Part shown: positions 1 through 11,358 of the stretch, piece by piece
Numbering within the stretch: the first letter of the stretch is position 1
Layout of the letters: each line of letters begins with the position of its first letter
Source of the DNA: Mesorhabditis belari
Taxonomy: Eukaryota; Nematoda; Chromadorea; Rhabditida; Rhabditidae
Length of the DNA: 64,000 bases
NCBI GenBank assembly: GCA_958450365.1
Contig: CAUEEP010000742.1
Coordinates: 3,082,501 to 3,146,500, forward strand
Direction of reading: 5' to 3'
Translations under genes and position numbers: made by a program
The notes under the pieces: generated by a model
Seen by the model: only the letters and a program-made list of their open reading frames with translations
What the model was told of the DNA's origin: nothing
The model's database searches: none

Positions 1-621
1 GTTTAGGAGTGGAAAGCTCGAGTCGAACAAGAGTGACAAGGCAAATTCTGACGATACAAAATTTTTGATTGGTTGTTCGTTTCTTTGTAACATTGCTAAA
101 TTTTTCTGTTTAAGCTAGTTGGTTTTCTGAAAGACTTAGTTTCGTTTTTTTGCTTTGATTAGTTTGATTCTCAAATTTCCGAAATGTTGCGGGTTATAAT
201 TTCTTTTGTTTCTTTGCGGTGCATAAAAACTTCAAGTAATCGTTGTCTAGCAAGGAAACTAAAAATTTATTTTAGGTTTGTTTGGCTAAAATTTCCCTAA
301 AAGAATCACAACCTTGTCAAAAAATTTGGAATTTCTCAAGCTTTGACCCCGATTCAGAAATGGATTGCTTCAATGCTTTTAATTTTAGCCTTTGAAATTT
401 GGAACTTTAGTAGACTTATTCGAAAATTTAAAAACCAGTCAAGTTAACTAATTTATAGGGGGTTTATGACTGAAAATTTAAACAAAAACAAAAGGTAATC
501 CAGAAACATTGCATTTGAAAATCTACTAAAAGCGCACGCAAATTATAATTGCAATTCACTGCGAACACATTAAAAACACAAATAAGTTACATGTAAGCTC
601 ACAAAGCAAATAATCTTCAAC
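1..621. other. Non-coding stretch downstream of alpha-SNAP
   Basis: AT-rich sequence with no open frame or splice structure that I can support. It lies beyond the stop codon of the minus-strand alpha-SNAP gene and should contain its 3' UTR. No clear polyadenylation signal stands out close to the stop codon. Confidence 0.5.
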
Positions 622-2297
622 TTATCGCAGATCGTCCTCGTCTTCGACACCATGGCTGATTTGTCGCTTGACCTGGAAAAGAACATGATAAAAGCCACAG
701 TCCAGACATGTACCGGTCATAACCGTTCGTTCAATCTTTAAAGCTATCATAAACCTCACCTTTACGAGAAGACTTGTCATCCATGGGTCCAGTGGTGAGA
801 TTTTGTTGTACTTTGTGACCGCTTCCGTGAATGCGTCCTCATTCTGACCCTCGAGCGTCGCCAGAATCTCCTTAAACAAAAAATTAGTTTCAGCTAATCA
901 GCAACAAGGAAATTCTATTTTACCTTAACCAATTTTGCTTCGCGTGTCTCGGCAAAACTTGGACTCGCGTCTTCGTATCTCTTCAGCGCGTGAGTGGTGT
1001 CCAACTCAAAACTATTGCTTTCAGCGTCTATAAAGTTAATCTTTTACCTGATCAAGATTCAAATAGCAAAGGAGAGCCTTAAAGAAATGCGTTTTTGCGT
1101 TGTACTTCAGCGTCGAGTGATCAGCCTCCCAAAAAGCGATTTGCTCGTAGATCTAAACGGAACGTTGGATTGGATAAATGATAACACAAGTTAAAAGTAT
1201 CTAATCCAACAAAAAAAACTGAAACTCACATTGATAGCCTTCCGCCATTGCTCGAGCTCGGCTGCATACTAAACAAAGAAATATAACTAGATTAAAAACT
1301 CTGATGTTCAGACTTAACTTCACTAGAAGAACTTGAAAGATTCTATGAGCTCATGAATTTAATACTCTTATTGCAAGGCTTAAGAATGTTCATGAAACCT
1401 TTAAGTTACACCAACAAAAACAAACGTACATGAGCAACTTTCTCAAGACATTTGTTGGCCGAACTCTTGCTTTCCTCTCCATTGTAATAATCGGCGGCTT
1501 TTTGATAGTGAGCGATGCATTTTTCCGTATCGGGGCATTCAGTCTCATATCTAAATATGGAAATTTTGCGTTTGGATTGATTTTAATGCCTTAAACAGCT
1601 TGTGTTCACTCACAATTCGGCGATCGTCGTGTGATTCTTGGCGGCCATCGTGAAACGTCCCATATCCGTGTAGATGTCCGATGTCTTTGTCAAGCATTCA
1701 ACGGCCAACTAAATACGAATTTATTCGTACCATCCAAACGATAGTCTTGAAAATTGGCTCAAAATGCAACCTGTGGATTCACTTTGCGGTAACAGTTGGC
1801 GGCCTCGGCATATTGGGTAGCACAATCGTGCTTGGCGTCTCCCTAAATAATAAAACTTAGAAAGGGTTATTTATTTTTTAATAACTTATTCAGATAAGTT
1901 CTGAATGACTTCTTCAAGGATTAAGTTAATTTGAAGCCAACCCACCCTCGATCCATGAACCTCGGCGGCTTTCAAAAAAGCCTCTCCGGCCTCTTTCCAC
2001 AATTTGGCCATTTTGAAGAGGTTACCGGCCTAAATGGAGCAAAATTATCAGTATTATCCGGTATCTCTAATCAAGCTTTTAGCTATTCGACAAAGTTACA
2101 TACATGTTTAACGCCTCAAACCGGACTATCAATTTGACTTTACCCAAAAAAACCAAACTCCTCACCTGAACATACAAATCGGCTTGATCCTCTCCGCCAC
2201 CGCCGCTGAAGATTTTCCCAAAAAACCCGCCGCCTCCTTTGCCTTTCTTCTCGGCTTCGGCCATCTTTTGTCTTGCTTTCGCCTCTGAGTCGCCCAT
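622..2297 (-). CDS. snap-1: Alpha-SNAP (soluble NSF attachment protein)
   Basis: Adaptor that binds assembled SNARE complexes and recruits the NSF ATPase to take them apart after membrane fusion; cytosolic and membrane-associated. Ten exons join in frame: 2166-2297, 1946-2029, 1771-1842, 1614-1708, 1430-1550, 1230-1268, 1048-1152, 924-1004, 760-870 and 622-672, giving 296 aa, against about 295 in animal alpha-SNAPs. Recognisable stretches include [60 protein letters not shown] and the C-terminal acidic DEDDLR tail that stimulates NSF. The N-terminus has an unusual Gly-rich stretch ([15 protein letters not shown]). Intron 7 must be taken as 43 nt ending in TTTTGAG; the nearer TAG acceptor would leave a 20-nt intron and break the frame. 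A TTATTTAG acceptor 12 nt before the ATG fits trans-splicing. The gene is divergent from the plus-strand block beginning at 2.9 kb. The symbol follows C. elegans usage. Confidence 0.96.
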
Positions 2298-2923
2298 TTT
2301 GCTCGTATCTAAATAAAAAATAGTTAATTTTAATAGTTAAACAAGAAAATGAGCAAAATGAAGAAATATAGCTTTAAACAAATACGAAAGTTGGTAAAGT
2401 CTTCAAAAAATTGATCTAATCTTCAAAAAGTCAATGGAAATCTATGTATTTTCATCTAGTTTGTTTTTCTAGCGCAAAAACAGAGCCATTTTTCTTAAGA
2501 TTACCCAAAAATCGAGACAAGTACATGAATTTAGCAATAGAATCGTTTATGCGATCCGAGAAAAACATGACACCTAATCATGTGTGCTTTAGTGTGCTAA
2601 AAAACGACCAAAAACCGATAATACCATAAGCCGGGGTTCCGGCCGGGACCAGCTCCTTGAAAAACGCATCTAAAAGTGAACGGGCAACACGAAAAGTGGG
2701 TGCAGAAATTGCTTAAACTTCAAAAACGGGCTGAAGTAAAGAAATTTTTCGGTTTTTGCTATTCAGCTACATAACTGAATATTTTAACTCAAATTATAAC
2801 CATATGAGTTCGCGAGGAATTTATTCAATTCTCATTCTTGGGTCATTTGGTGTTCTTTTGTGCATTTAGACGTTTTCCAACATTTCCTAACCATTTCTTC
2901 ATTCAAGCTTCGATCTACCGCCA
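2298..2923. promoter_or_regulatory. Divergent intergenic region (putative promoters)
   Basis: These 626 bp separate the start of alpha-SNAP (minus strand) from the first plus-strand gene, so promoters for both directions should lie here. I see no recognisable core element. The only supported detail is a TTATTTAG acceptor for the minus strand just upstream of the alpha-SNAP ATG (near 2309-2315). Confidence 0.35.
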
Positions 2924-3576
2924 ATGGTCTCGTCGAAAACGGTGAAAGAGTTGGCGGCGTTCGGGGGATTGTTAGTCAGTAAGTGATTTTTGGTGGTTTA
3001 CGGCTAAAATAATGCTTTCCAATGCGTTTTGGACAGAAATATACCCCTAAAATCGCTTTCTATGCTCAATTTTGAACCGAATTTGGTATTTCCTAGTAAG
3101 ATATCTGCCAAAATGATGTAAAGTTCATTTTAAACTTAAGGCTTTCAAACGTTAAAACTTTGACAAACTAGCTACAGATAGATGTTATCCATTTTTGATA
3201 ACTCATTTCTGTTTTTTCAGCGATGCACTTAGCCTACTACACGATACAAAATAATCCGAGCATGGTTCCCCCACACGCGAGACAGGAATTGTTTTACGTA
3301 AGTCATTTGTCAACTTTTTAAAGTTTATGGATACTTTATCCTTTGGATCTGAAAGAAAACCTATGGATAATTTAAGTTCTAAACTGGCTTTCTTTAAACT
3401 TTTGAAGCATCTAAGCTAAGCTAAGAGCTTTGAGAAAACTATTGATAGATATATCCATTATGCTATCTTACTCATCCATTTCATTTTAGGTTCGATGGCT
3501 GAAGGAGCAATTTCCGGCACTAAAACAATATGGTGTACAAGAGGAGAAAAAGGAACCACCAAAAGAGCAACATTGA
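2924..3576 (+). CDS. Small one-TM protein, unknown function
   Basis: Three exons (2924-2978, 3221-3297, 3490-3576) with good GT/AG sites (TTTTTTCAG, TCATTTTAG) join in frame into 72 aa. I do not recognise the family. Visible features are a short basic N-terminus (MVSSKTVKEL), one hydrophobic segment at about residues 10-27, then a polar part with NNPSMVPPHARQELFYVRWL and a charged, Pro/Glu/Lys-rich tail. Size and layout would fit a small mitochondrial inner-membrane accessory or assembly protein, and the neighbours include ATP synthase epsilon and a DMAC1-like gene, but that is inference. It is the first plus-strand unit of the block. A CATAAAG near 3725 and an acceptor at 3842 lie between it and the next unit, as in a nematode operon. 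Confidence 0.7.
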
Positions 3577-3857
3577 ACAAAGAGCGAAGAGCATTTTCTT
3601 AACAAACGGGTCTTTTTCTAGTATGCTTAGTTTTGATTTAGGAGAATTTACGAGTATTTTTTAGTGTTTTTCTTTTGATTGTATGTATTGTTCGATATTT
3701 GTTTATATATTCTATCGCTTTTGTGCATAAAGAGATTTTATTTTCGCAAACTTTATCGGAACTTTGATTTTGTGAAGCGGATCGCTTTCAAGTCGATACT
3801 TTAACCATTGAATGTAACTTTAGTGATTCATTTCTTTGTACAGGGGTGTATGCATGG

Positions 3858-4747
3858 ATGGAAACTCGACCGGGAGGATTCGAAAAACTGGAAAAAGCCG
3901 GCGTGGTGAGTTTTTTTGGGAGAATTTTGGGTCCGGGTAGGATTAGAACCACTAAATGATCAGTTTTGCTCCATGACAGTTGGCTGTTGAATGTTTTACA
4001 GTAAGACTAAAGTATAACTATGATTAGAATCAAAAATTCAAGTAAATTTTTTGATATATCCTAATAGAGCAGAAATGTTTTTATGATAATCTGCTAATTA
4101 TTTTCATTTAGAGTCAACTCTCCGATGAAAGCAACAATAAGACTGAGATCGGAAAACGACTTAACGAGCTTCGCTACTCGTGTAAACAGTTCATTCTTTT
4201 ACCCTAGATTTCAAAGTTTTAGTCGCTGGCAGATGGAAAGACAAGTACCCGGATCGTGTAGATGACTCGATCGACCCGGTGATCCACAAGAAGTTAGAAG
4301 AATGCCAGCAGCAGTTACAAGGTAAATAGAATCGATCTCTATTAGCCCTGGTAAAAGCAACATATAATAGCAACATATAATAGACTGACCTGACCAACTG
4401 ATCAGACTCTGGATCAATCTTTTTTGAACTGAACTCTAAAATGTCTTTCATTTTAGCAATGTCAGCTTTTTCGGAGACGTCCAATCAAGTGGAGAATGGC
4501 GGAAGTACAGCTGTATTTCGAGTTTTAGGATTTATTAAAACTTCGTTTTTAGATACTCTCTCCAGACTTTAAATGGGGTAACATATTTGCCAAAGTCGAC
4601 AAGAAAATCAAAGTCGAGCGATTGAGCCTTCAAGAAGACGAAAGTAAAGAAGCTTAACTTTTTTGCAATCTTTAACGATTTACAGAGAACGTCAACAAAG
4701 AAGAGGCGAAAATAACCGGGCCGAGTCTCCGGGGAAATGCTTACACG
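3858..4747 (+). CDS. Unrecognised module, in frame with downstream NAA20
   Basis: Six exons (3858-3905, 4112-4181, 4223-4321, 4457-4488, 4553-4643, 4686-4747) join without a stop into 134 codons. I chose this ATG because it follows a TTTGTACAG acceptor ending at 3842 and gives the frame that stays open. Intron 2 is read as 41 nt ending in GTTTTAG; the nearer TAG would leave only 26 nt. At exon 4 the donor AATCAA|gtggag keeps the frame open, while the later donor at GGAA|gtacag leads to a stop at 4573, so two isoforms are possible. The peptide (METRPGGFEKLEKAG..., RWKDKYPDRVDDSIDPVIHK) is polar and partly helical or coiled-coil-like, with no signal peptide or TM; I do not know the family. The last exon ends in phase 0 and is followed by the NAA20 exons in the same frame, so this is either the N-terminal part of a fusion or a separate gene whose reading runs on. 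Confidence 0.55.
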
Positions 4748-4795
4748 GTAGACTTCTTTTTTCTTACATGAAATTTTAAATTTGTTGTTTTTTAG

Positions 4796-5698
4796 GGTAT
4801 CAGCTATCGTCGCTTTAAACCTGAGGATATTTTCGCCATTACTAGGACAAATTTGGATCCAATGGTGGAAACGGTTAGTATATAAAGAATGCATTGAACC
4901 AAACAATCTCTTGTTTTAGTATGGAATCGGCTTCTACTTACACTACGCCGTCTCATTCCCCGATTATTTCATCATCGCCGAACATGCCGGGCAACCTGTC
5001 GCTTATAGTGCGTTTATAGATTAGGTTAGAGTCATATACACATTTGGTTCTAGTTATGGGCAAAGATGAGGGCGATGGTGAGAACTATCATGGACATGTG
5101 ACTGCGGTGAGTTTTGAATAAGATTACCAACTTTTAATGTAAAAAGATGTATGCATTATGGATTTTTGATAAGCTGATGCCCTAGTCACTCCTAAGTTAA
5201 ATAAGGTCTTAGATTTTTTTCTTTAGCTCACCGTTGTTGACCGCTTTCGTAAACGACGCATCGCCACGTTTTTGATGGAAAAATTGGAGAAAACTAGCGA
5301 AAAGTAAGGCACTATCTTTGAAGTATTTGGTTTTGGTTTACTTATTTTTTCAGGAAAAACTGCTATTTCGTGGATCTTTTCGTTCGTAAAAGCAATGTTG
5401 CCGCGATCCGTCTTTACGAATCTCTTGGTTACATCGTTTACCGGTAAATTTTATCAAAAGTGTTAAGTGATCTTTGTTTTTAGGGAAATCATCGATTACT
5501 ACACTGGAGAGAAACCAGAGAACGCGTACGGTGGGTTTTATTGGTTTTGAATAGGTATAATACTAAAGTTTAACCAGAAAAAAAGGCAATATGGATTATC
5601 ATTTTTATTTAGATATGCGAAAGGCTCTTCCGCGTGATGTGAAAAAGAAAAGCGTCATCCCGTTAAAGCATCCGGTCCACGCAAATGACGCCGATTAA
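4796..5698 (+). CDS. naa-20: NatB catalytic subunit (N-alpha-acetyltransferase 20)
   Basis: Catalytic subunit of NatB, which with NAA25 acetylates nascent N-termini beginning Met-Asp, -Glu, -Asn or -Gln at the ribosome. Seven exons (4796-4873, 4920-5007, 5054-5106, 5227-5303, 5354-5443, 5484-5530, 5613-5698) encode 172 aa, close to the 178 of human NAA20. GNAT-fold landmarks are TNLDPMVETYGIGFYLHY, YFIIAEHAGQPVAYIMGK, NYHGHVTALTVVDRFRKRR, FVDLFVRKSNVAAIRLYESL and the C-terminal AYDMRKALPRD...IPLKHPV typical of NAA20. Two oddities. The first exon starts directly at an acceptor (TTTTTTAG) with Gly where the family has its initiator Met, and there is no usable ATG, so the Met must come from upstream exons. 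The acetyl-CoA loop reads RKRRIA, with Arg where the GNAT motif R-x-x-G-x-A has Gly. Confidence 0.93.
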
Positions 5699-6065
5699 GA
5701 AAAAATTATTGTTCATTATTGTTTTCTTCAGTATTTAAATGATTGTGTTATCAGTTTAGTGTATATCAACCTTTTACGGGTCTCTTTGCTATCTTTTAAG
5801 TTGTTGATTGTTAAAAGTTAAAAAGCAATAAAAATTCAAAATTTGATTTGTTTATTGGTTATGTTTCTGGTTCTTAACCACGTTTATCTAGAGTTTTGTG
5901 AACTTGGCTTACAATTTCGATATTTTAAAGCAAAAATTGCTCTATTGATGAGACACATAGGAACTCTGAATTTTGAATCCTTTCAAAAGTCTTTTCAATT
6001 TCATTTGATCGTTATCGCTAGCTGATTACTCAATTTCTTTCTTTTTCAGTTCTTCGGGTTTCACA

Positions 6066-6676
6066 ATGGTTGGCTGGAGAGCTGCTGGCATTAATTACGT
6101 TCGCTACTCGCAAATCGCGGCACAGGTATGAGTTTTTACTTGAAAAGCTTGTTTTGATCGTTTGATTTTTTTGTAAAAACCTTAATGATATTTTGAGATC
6201 TTAAGCTTAGGCTTTTCAAATTGAGTCATAAACGAGTGTTCAATGCATGACTAATTTCCTGCTTTTTAGATCACCCGGCAATGCACCAAGGGTACGAAGG
6301 CCAAGGTTCCTCCAGCGACTTTGAAAGTGAGTTTGAGTTTGGTACGACAAGATTCTTAGCCTCTACACCTGTGGCTGCTAAAATTAGACTAACACACATC
6401 TCTATGGGGCCGATTTGAGAGTGTTTAGACACACCGAGCTATATTACTTTAGATCACTTCATGGGAGGATGGAAAGGTTTAGTTTATAAGTTTCATATAA
6501 CCGCTTTTTACTTCAACACCTTGAGGTGAAACGTGTCTCTAAAATGCGTCAAAAATGCTAGAATGGATAACGCAAAGCATGTCTACTCGAATTATTAATC
6601 TAATTCGTTATCAATTCTGCAATTTTAGATCACTCCATGGAAGGACGGTAAACAACAGAAAGACAAGGCACAATAA
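6066..6676 (+). CDS. ATP synthase subunit epsilon (mitochondrial)
   Basis: Small subunit of the F1 central stalk of mitochondrial ATP synthase (animal epsilon, ATP5F1E). Exons 6066-6125, 6270-6326 and 6629-6676 give 54 aa; human is 51. The N-terminus MVGWRAAGINYVRYSQIAAQ matches the family pattern (W-R-x-A-G-x-x-Y-[IV]-R-Y-S-Q-I), followed by a basic C-terminal half. The start follows an acceptor CTTTTTCAG ending at 6049. It is the third plus-strand unit, after NAA20. A near copy of the last exon lies in the second intron. Confidence 0.93.
6453..6482 (+). other. Duplicated alternative last exon of ATP synthase epsilon
   Basis: After a TATTACTTTAG acceptor, 27 nt resemble the start of the true last exon (ITSWEDGKV against ITPWKDGKQ) and then meet an in-frame TAG. 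Used as a terminal exon it would shorten the C-terminus by about 7 residues. It could be a decaying exon duplication or a real isoform. Confidence 0.5.
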
Positions 6677-7480
6677 AATGGATCGCCCGAGTAGATCAAC
6701 CAACTCGTATCCTTTTAAATCGATCGCCTTCTAAAACTTGTTCTCTAGTTATCTTCGTTCTTTTTGTTTACCGTTTCTTCGGAATCGTTTTCTATCAGAG
6801 TTATTGTTTATCTTTCTTTCTCTATCGTGATTGTAGGAATATGTGAATAAAGTTAGTTTATCTTGTGGTTGATTGATCAAAAAAAGTTACAAAGCGATGA
6901 ATGTATTTGAAAGAGAGAGAAAAGTATTCTGTTGTAATTAGAGTCGTTTGTGATGATAGGGTTGAAACTTTCACGGTGCCATGCGGCTGAGGCAATTCAG
7001 CAGTGAGATTTATAGGCCTGAAACCTTTTCTATTGGATGGCTAACAGTGTAAGCTTAATTTTGGTGCCACTCCTCAGGGATTTTCTAAATAAACCCGGAA
7101 GAGCCTCATCGATAGGGTTTGTTTGCGATTTTTTAAAATGTTAAAAAGTAAAGAAGTAAAAAGAAGTAAATTTCAGCTTCTCACTATCTGATGGTAAAGT
7201 ATCAGGGCCGGGTTGTCCCGGAAGCTAGTCAATAGCTCAAAAACTATATAAATCTAAACCGAAAAATATTGCATGGGGATAAGGAATACACTGTTTAAAG
7301 TAACTTGCTGTTTTACCTCTGCCCTTTCCCAATGATTCTTTTTGCCTCTACAGTTGTGTGGTAAAAAGACTGATACTTGAATACAACATTCTCATTTTAA
7401 TACTTATTTATGTGCTTTCACCGCAACAAATTGTCCATACTGCATAAACTGTATAAATTTCAGGATCCATCATCGTCCCG

Positions 7481-8328
7481 ATGTTTGATCGATTCACGAA
7501 AGTGCGCGGAGAGCTCACTGAGCGGCTGCTGAATGTGAGTTTTGGGTTTTTGAGTGAATAAAAAGCAAACTGTTACTGCTTTACATCTCTCTACCTTTAG
7601 ATAATGGTGTAAATTATGAGAGAAAAGCTTTTTTAATGAACTAAACCTTATAAGATTTAAGAGAAAAGTTAAATGAGCTGTTCGATGATAAGTCTTAATT
7701 ATTATGTTTTAGAAAGACTGCCAGGAGTGTCGAATCGTCGGCAGTGCGAGTATGGCAGCCATTGGAGGATTCGTCGTCTATCACAGGTCGCTGGAACGAA
7801 ATTTTTGATTGCTTACGTTTTTAATAACACTTGTTGACTATTGGCTAGATATTGACGTCAAAATGTGCGCCAAAGCTAATACGACCGACGTCTTAGCTTC
7901 AACATAAATTGGTTGATATAATTTTGTAATCATTTCATTTTTAGTAACGCTCCCTACTACAAGTCCCATCGAGGTGCACAATTGGCCGTTCGGTGTATTG
8001 CTGCAGGTATTGTTTAAGTTTGCTTCGTTTCAAATAGATTAAATCTCTTAAATGGTACATTCTTTTAATTTGATTGTAAAAAACAATGTCAGCACTACCT
8101 TTTGACTATCTTCTAACCATAAAAGGTACCTTTTCGACAATCTCTACAGTACTGAAAATCAATTGATAAAGCTATTATTGCAAAGCACCATTGAAACCCT
8201 TCTTCAATCGTTCCATTTCAGGTTTCTTCTATGTTTCCCTCGCTCGTGCCATCTATTTGCCGCCATTCGAATATCTCCGTGGGACAATCGATCGTTTCCC
8301 GCTTCGGCCGTCGACAACCGAGAAATGA
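7481..8328 (+). CDS. DMAC1/TMEM261-like (DUF4536) membrane protein
   Basis: Four exons (7481-7534, 7713-7786, 7945-8006, 8222-8328) join into 98 aa. Residues 19-42 (KDCQECRIVGSASMAAIGGFVV) match the hallmark of human DMAC1/TMEM261, where a K-x-C-x-x-C-R motif leads into a Gly-rich TM segment. A second hydrophobic stretch (about residues 54-75, LAVRCIAAGFFYVSLARAI) gives the expected two-TM topology. Human DMAC1 helps assemble the distal membrane arm of respiratory complex I in the mitochondrial inner membrane; the same role here is inferred from this short similarity. The acceptor upstream ends at 7463. It sits between two other short operon-style genes, one of them ATP synthase epsilon. Confidence 0.72.
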
Positions 8329-8800
8329 TCACGGCCTTCCGGCAAAAGTTCCACGAAAGAAACGGGTCTTTACATTTGCACATAGATTTCTAAAGTTTGT
8401 TGTTGTTTCACTTACAGTTTCGCTCTCGATTGCCTCCTTGCTTTGATCAGCCGTTTGCTTTGGGTAGATTTTATTTATTGGATCACTTTTTGTATTCCTT
8501 TTTCTGTCGATTACTCGTTTTTCCCCATTTCGTTGTGGTTAATTGGTAAATATTGATTTTTCTCTTTCTCTTCCTTGATTGTTTATTTATTGTATCATAT
8601 CTGGGTGAATAAATTATTTCTTCGTGAAGTTTACGGAAAATTCAAATCAGGATCGACAACGTTTTTGTGTAGAAATTCGGGGTCCTTGCTCAATTTACAT
8701 AGATCGGCTCGGATCCCCAAATTTGCATGCAAGTCTGAATGAAATTTACATTTAAATTCTTGAATTTTTGATGATTTGCTACGATTTTCCGTCACTTCAG

Positions 8801-9912
8801 ATGCCCGTCCTCGATTTCCCGGCAATAATCTACGTGATGGGCACGTCGGGAAGCGGAAAAAGCACGATTGGAGAGGCGTTGGCGAAGAAATTGCCCATTG
8901 GATACGCGTTCATCGACGGGGATCACTTCCATCCACCCGAAAACCGAGAAAAAATGGCCAAAGGTAGGTTTTCAAAAAAGGAAACTTTCAGAAATAATAG
9001 AAAAAACCCTAAAGAGCGTTTAGAAAAGCGCGTTTTTGAGAAAATAATTTTGCTAACGAGCACCTTTTAGAAAACATGATTTGAAAGATTTGATTTGAGA
9101 GAAACACACTCTACTCGCCATTTCCTTTCATTTTTTTTTTTCAGGAATTCCCCTCAATGACGCTGACCGTCTACCGTGGCTTTGTGCCATCCATGATCAC
9201 GCACAGGCACATAAAAGTTTACGAAATCCGATCAATATCCCAGAAATTTTCTCTTCTAGAACTTGTTGTCGCTTGCTCGGCGCTGAAGTCGACTTATCGA
9301 GCGATTTTGAGGGAGAATCTTGACGCGTTTTTTGTCTTCTTGAAAGTGGATAGGTGAGAGGAAATTTTTTTTATCATAAAAACAACAATCTTCCTCCATT
9401 TTCGAAAGGAAGAGCTATCGTAACCCCCCGAGAACTTTTCTTATGATATCACGATAATTTCATCTTTCTATCTGATAGTGTGCCATCCAGATGCGAGCTT
9501 TCGTCGATTTAGAGAGATTTTGAAGCAACGCATGGAGAGCCGCGTTGGACATTTCATCTCACCCACCCTCCTCGACTCGCAATTGGCAACCCTTGAGCAT
9601 CCGAAAGGTTCTTTTAAAAAGATATCGTAAATCTTGGTGACTACAGTATGTACAGTATGCCAGAAGACGAGATTTTGAGTCAGATTTTAGAGATCTTGCC
9701 AGTAAAATTTGTTGAGCAGCAAAAAAACCCTTGGTTATTTATGCTAAATTTCAAACTGGAACTCATGTAAACTATTGAGTTTAATAAAATTTTAATTTGA
9801 TCGAATTTTAGATGAGCCGAATTTTCTCATCGTTCAGAACAATGGAGAGCTGGCGGTGGATCGGCTGGTTGAGGAGATTATTGAAAGGATTGACGAAAGG
9901 GGAAATGAATGA
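8801..9912 (+). CDS. Gluconokinase (GntK/IDNK family)
   Basis: Phosphorylates D-gluconate to 6-phosphogluconate with ATP, feeding the pentose phosphate pathway; cytosolic. Five exons (8801-8963, 9145-9216, 9260-9353, 9498-9607, 9812-9912) encode 179 aa, typical for the family. Walker A GTSGSGKS is at residues 14-21, followed by the family motifs DGDHFHPPENREKM, GIPLNDADRLPWL, VVACSALKSTYR, RVGHFISPTLLDSQLATLE and a C-terminal EPNFLIVQNNG. The ATG lies directly after a CACTTCAG acceptor. The exon 4 acceptor must be ATGCGAG|C to keep the frame; the intron just before it carries the recurrent motif TGCCATCCAG (9481-9490), the first copy in the window. AATAAA is at 9943. Confidence 0.95.
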
Positions 9913-9948
9913 ATGAATGACAAGACAAAACGGATCATCATAAATAAA

Positions 9949-10837
9949 TCCTTTCAAAGTATTGATAAAATGTTGGCATTGTTCTTGGCTTGGCTTGGGG
10001 AAAGTGCTGTTGTTGCAATTGTGGCTCTAGTGGCTCGTGGAGTTGGTTGTAAACTAAAAGAGTGACAAAGCCTGGATTGAGCAGACCGTAGACCCGGGAG
10101 TTCGACGTGGATATCTGGAGCGCACTATAGTCATTTGTAAGCTTTTGCAAAGGATCCGGCCATCCGGCATCCGGCATCCGGCTCCGGCAAAGGATCCGGC
10201 CAAATTGGGGACATCGGGTTATCGGGCTGGAGCGTGATTTAGCAGACCCGAGAGTTCGACGGGAAATCTGCAAGGTGAACCTAATTTTTTTTTTGATTAT
10301 TCTTTGGTCGTATCAATTCAAAGAATATCAACAAGGCGAAGAGGAAATGGATGAAATTTCTGAAAGGGGAAAGGGGAAGGGGCGATGAGCGATCGCTCCC
10401 TTGGGATTGGCTAGAGATGGGGGAGCGGTACTTGGACCAGGACTCGGCTGGGGTAACAATGAGAACTGAGAAGAGCATTCTTCTATTTCTTCAACTTCTT
10501 CTGGCTTCTTTTTGCTCTTGAAATTCTTTAGGACTGAAGTGATTTGCTCTGCCGTTTCTTCATTTCATTTCGTTTCGTTTCGTTTCGTTTCTAAAAGTGA
10601 ATTTGTTGTCCTTGCAAGTATTGGATTGGTCAATTGTCATATGTGACAGTTTAAGATTTATTTAGTGGTATACTATTAAATAAATCTTAATCTTCTTGAA
10701 GTGTTGAAGAGAGAATTGTCATTGATTTTTTTTTTCCATTGTTTCATTGATTCATTGATTCAAGTCGTGTCAATCTAACTCTATCAAGTGCCAGAGCTTG
10801 TATCAGAACTAACAAATCTTGTCGCAGTTCTAACTAT
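9949..10837. other. Gene-free stretch with local short repeats
   Basis: No gene seen. It contains a short GC-rich repeat of CATCCGG/GATCCGGC units (about 10155-10203) and a (TTTCG)n run near 10565-10590. One direct duplication of GCAGACC...GAGTTCGACG flanks the GC-rich repeat. Confidence 0.5.
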
Positions 10838-11358
10838 TGGGTTGGTGAATTGAAAACTGCCGGCTATAATCATATGTCGAAGTTCGAGCACTTTCTTCAA
10901 AAGAAATCCATTTTGGTGTCAATGGAAGCGTTGTAGAGAATCAAAAATCAAGCTTATATCCAGATTTTCAGAACGATTTCAAAAACTGGTTCTCAAGAAA
11001 TGCCAAATTTACGAAACTTTCACAAAACTTGCATTTTAAGCGAAACTACTAAGCGTATCTTTTTGGAAATTTGGCTATAAGCCTCATTTTTGATTCTCTA
11101 CAACTTTTCCATTTACACCAAAATGGGTTTATTTTGAAGAAAGTGCTCAAACGGGGACATCTCCGGTCTTCCATTTTTGAGTCTCACACTTGTCTCACAC
11201 ACAAACCAAAATCCTGCCACGAGAGAGGAAACCGCAAATTGCCTGTAAAATGGGCAGAAGTCGTCAATAATAATGGAAATCATTTAGAATAAATTTATGG
11301 TTTTATGTTGAATAAATTTTAGTTCAAAGTCCCGCAGTTTTCAATTGACCAACCTAAT
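10838..11358 (+). mobile_element. Internally deleted mariner-type element
   Basis: Bounded by inverted repeats: TTGGGTTGGTGAATTGAAAA on the left and, on the right, its complement (GCAGTTTTCAATTGACCAACC). The right half keeps the end of a mariner transposase frame (KWAEVVNNNGNHLE then stop at about 11235-11289), the usual C-terminus of the irritans-like group. The middle is missing, so it is non-autonomous. Related copies lie at 32.9-34.1 kb. Confidence 0.8.

Larger units (their letters stand above)
2924..9948 (+). other. Candidate nematode operon (processing-site layout)
   Basis: Plus-strand units follow one another with a poly(A) signal and then a splice acceptor just before the next start codon. 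NAA20 is followed by AATAAA at 5827-5832 and an acceptor ending at 6049. ATP synthase epsilon is followed by AATAAA at 6846-6851 and an acceptor at 7463. The DMAC1-like gene is followed by AATAAA at 8608-8613 and an acceptor ending at 8800, directly before the gluconokinase ATG. The block ends with AATAAA at 9943-9948. Poly(A)-to-acceptor distances are about 190-620 bp. Spliced-leader addition is known for nematode operons; its use here is inferred. Confidence 0.5.
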
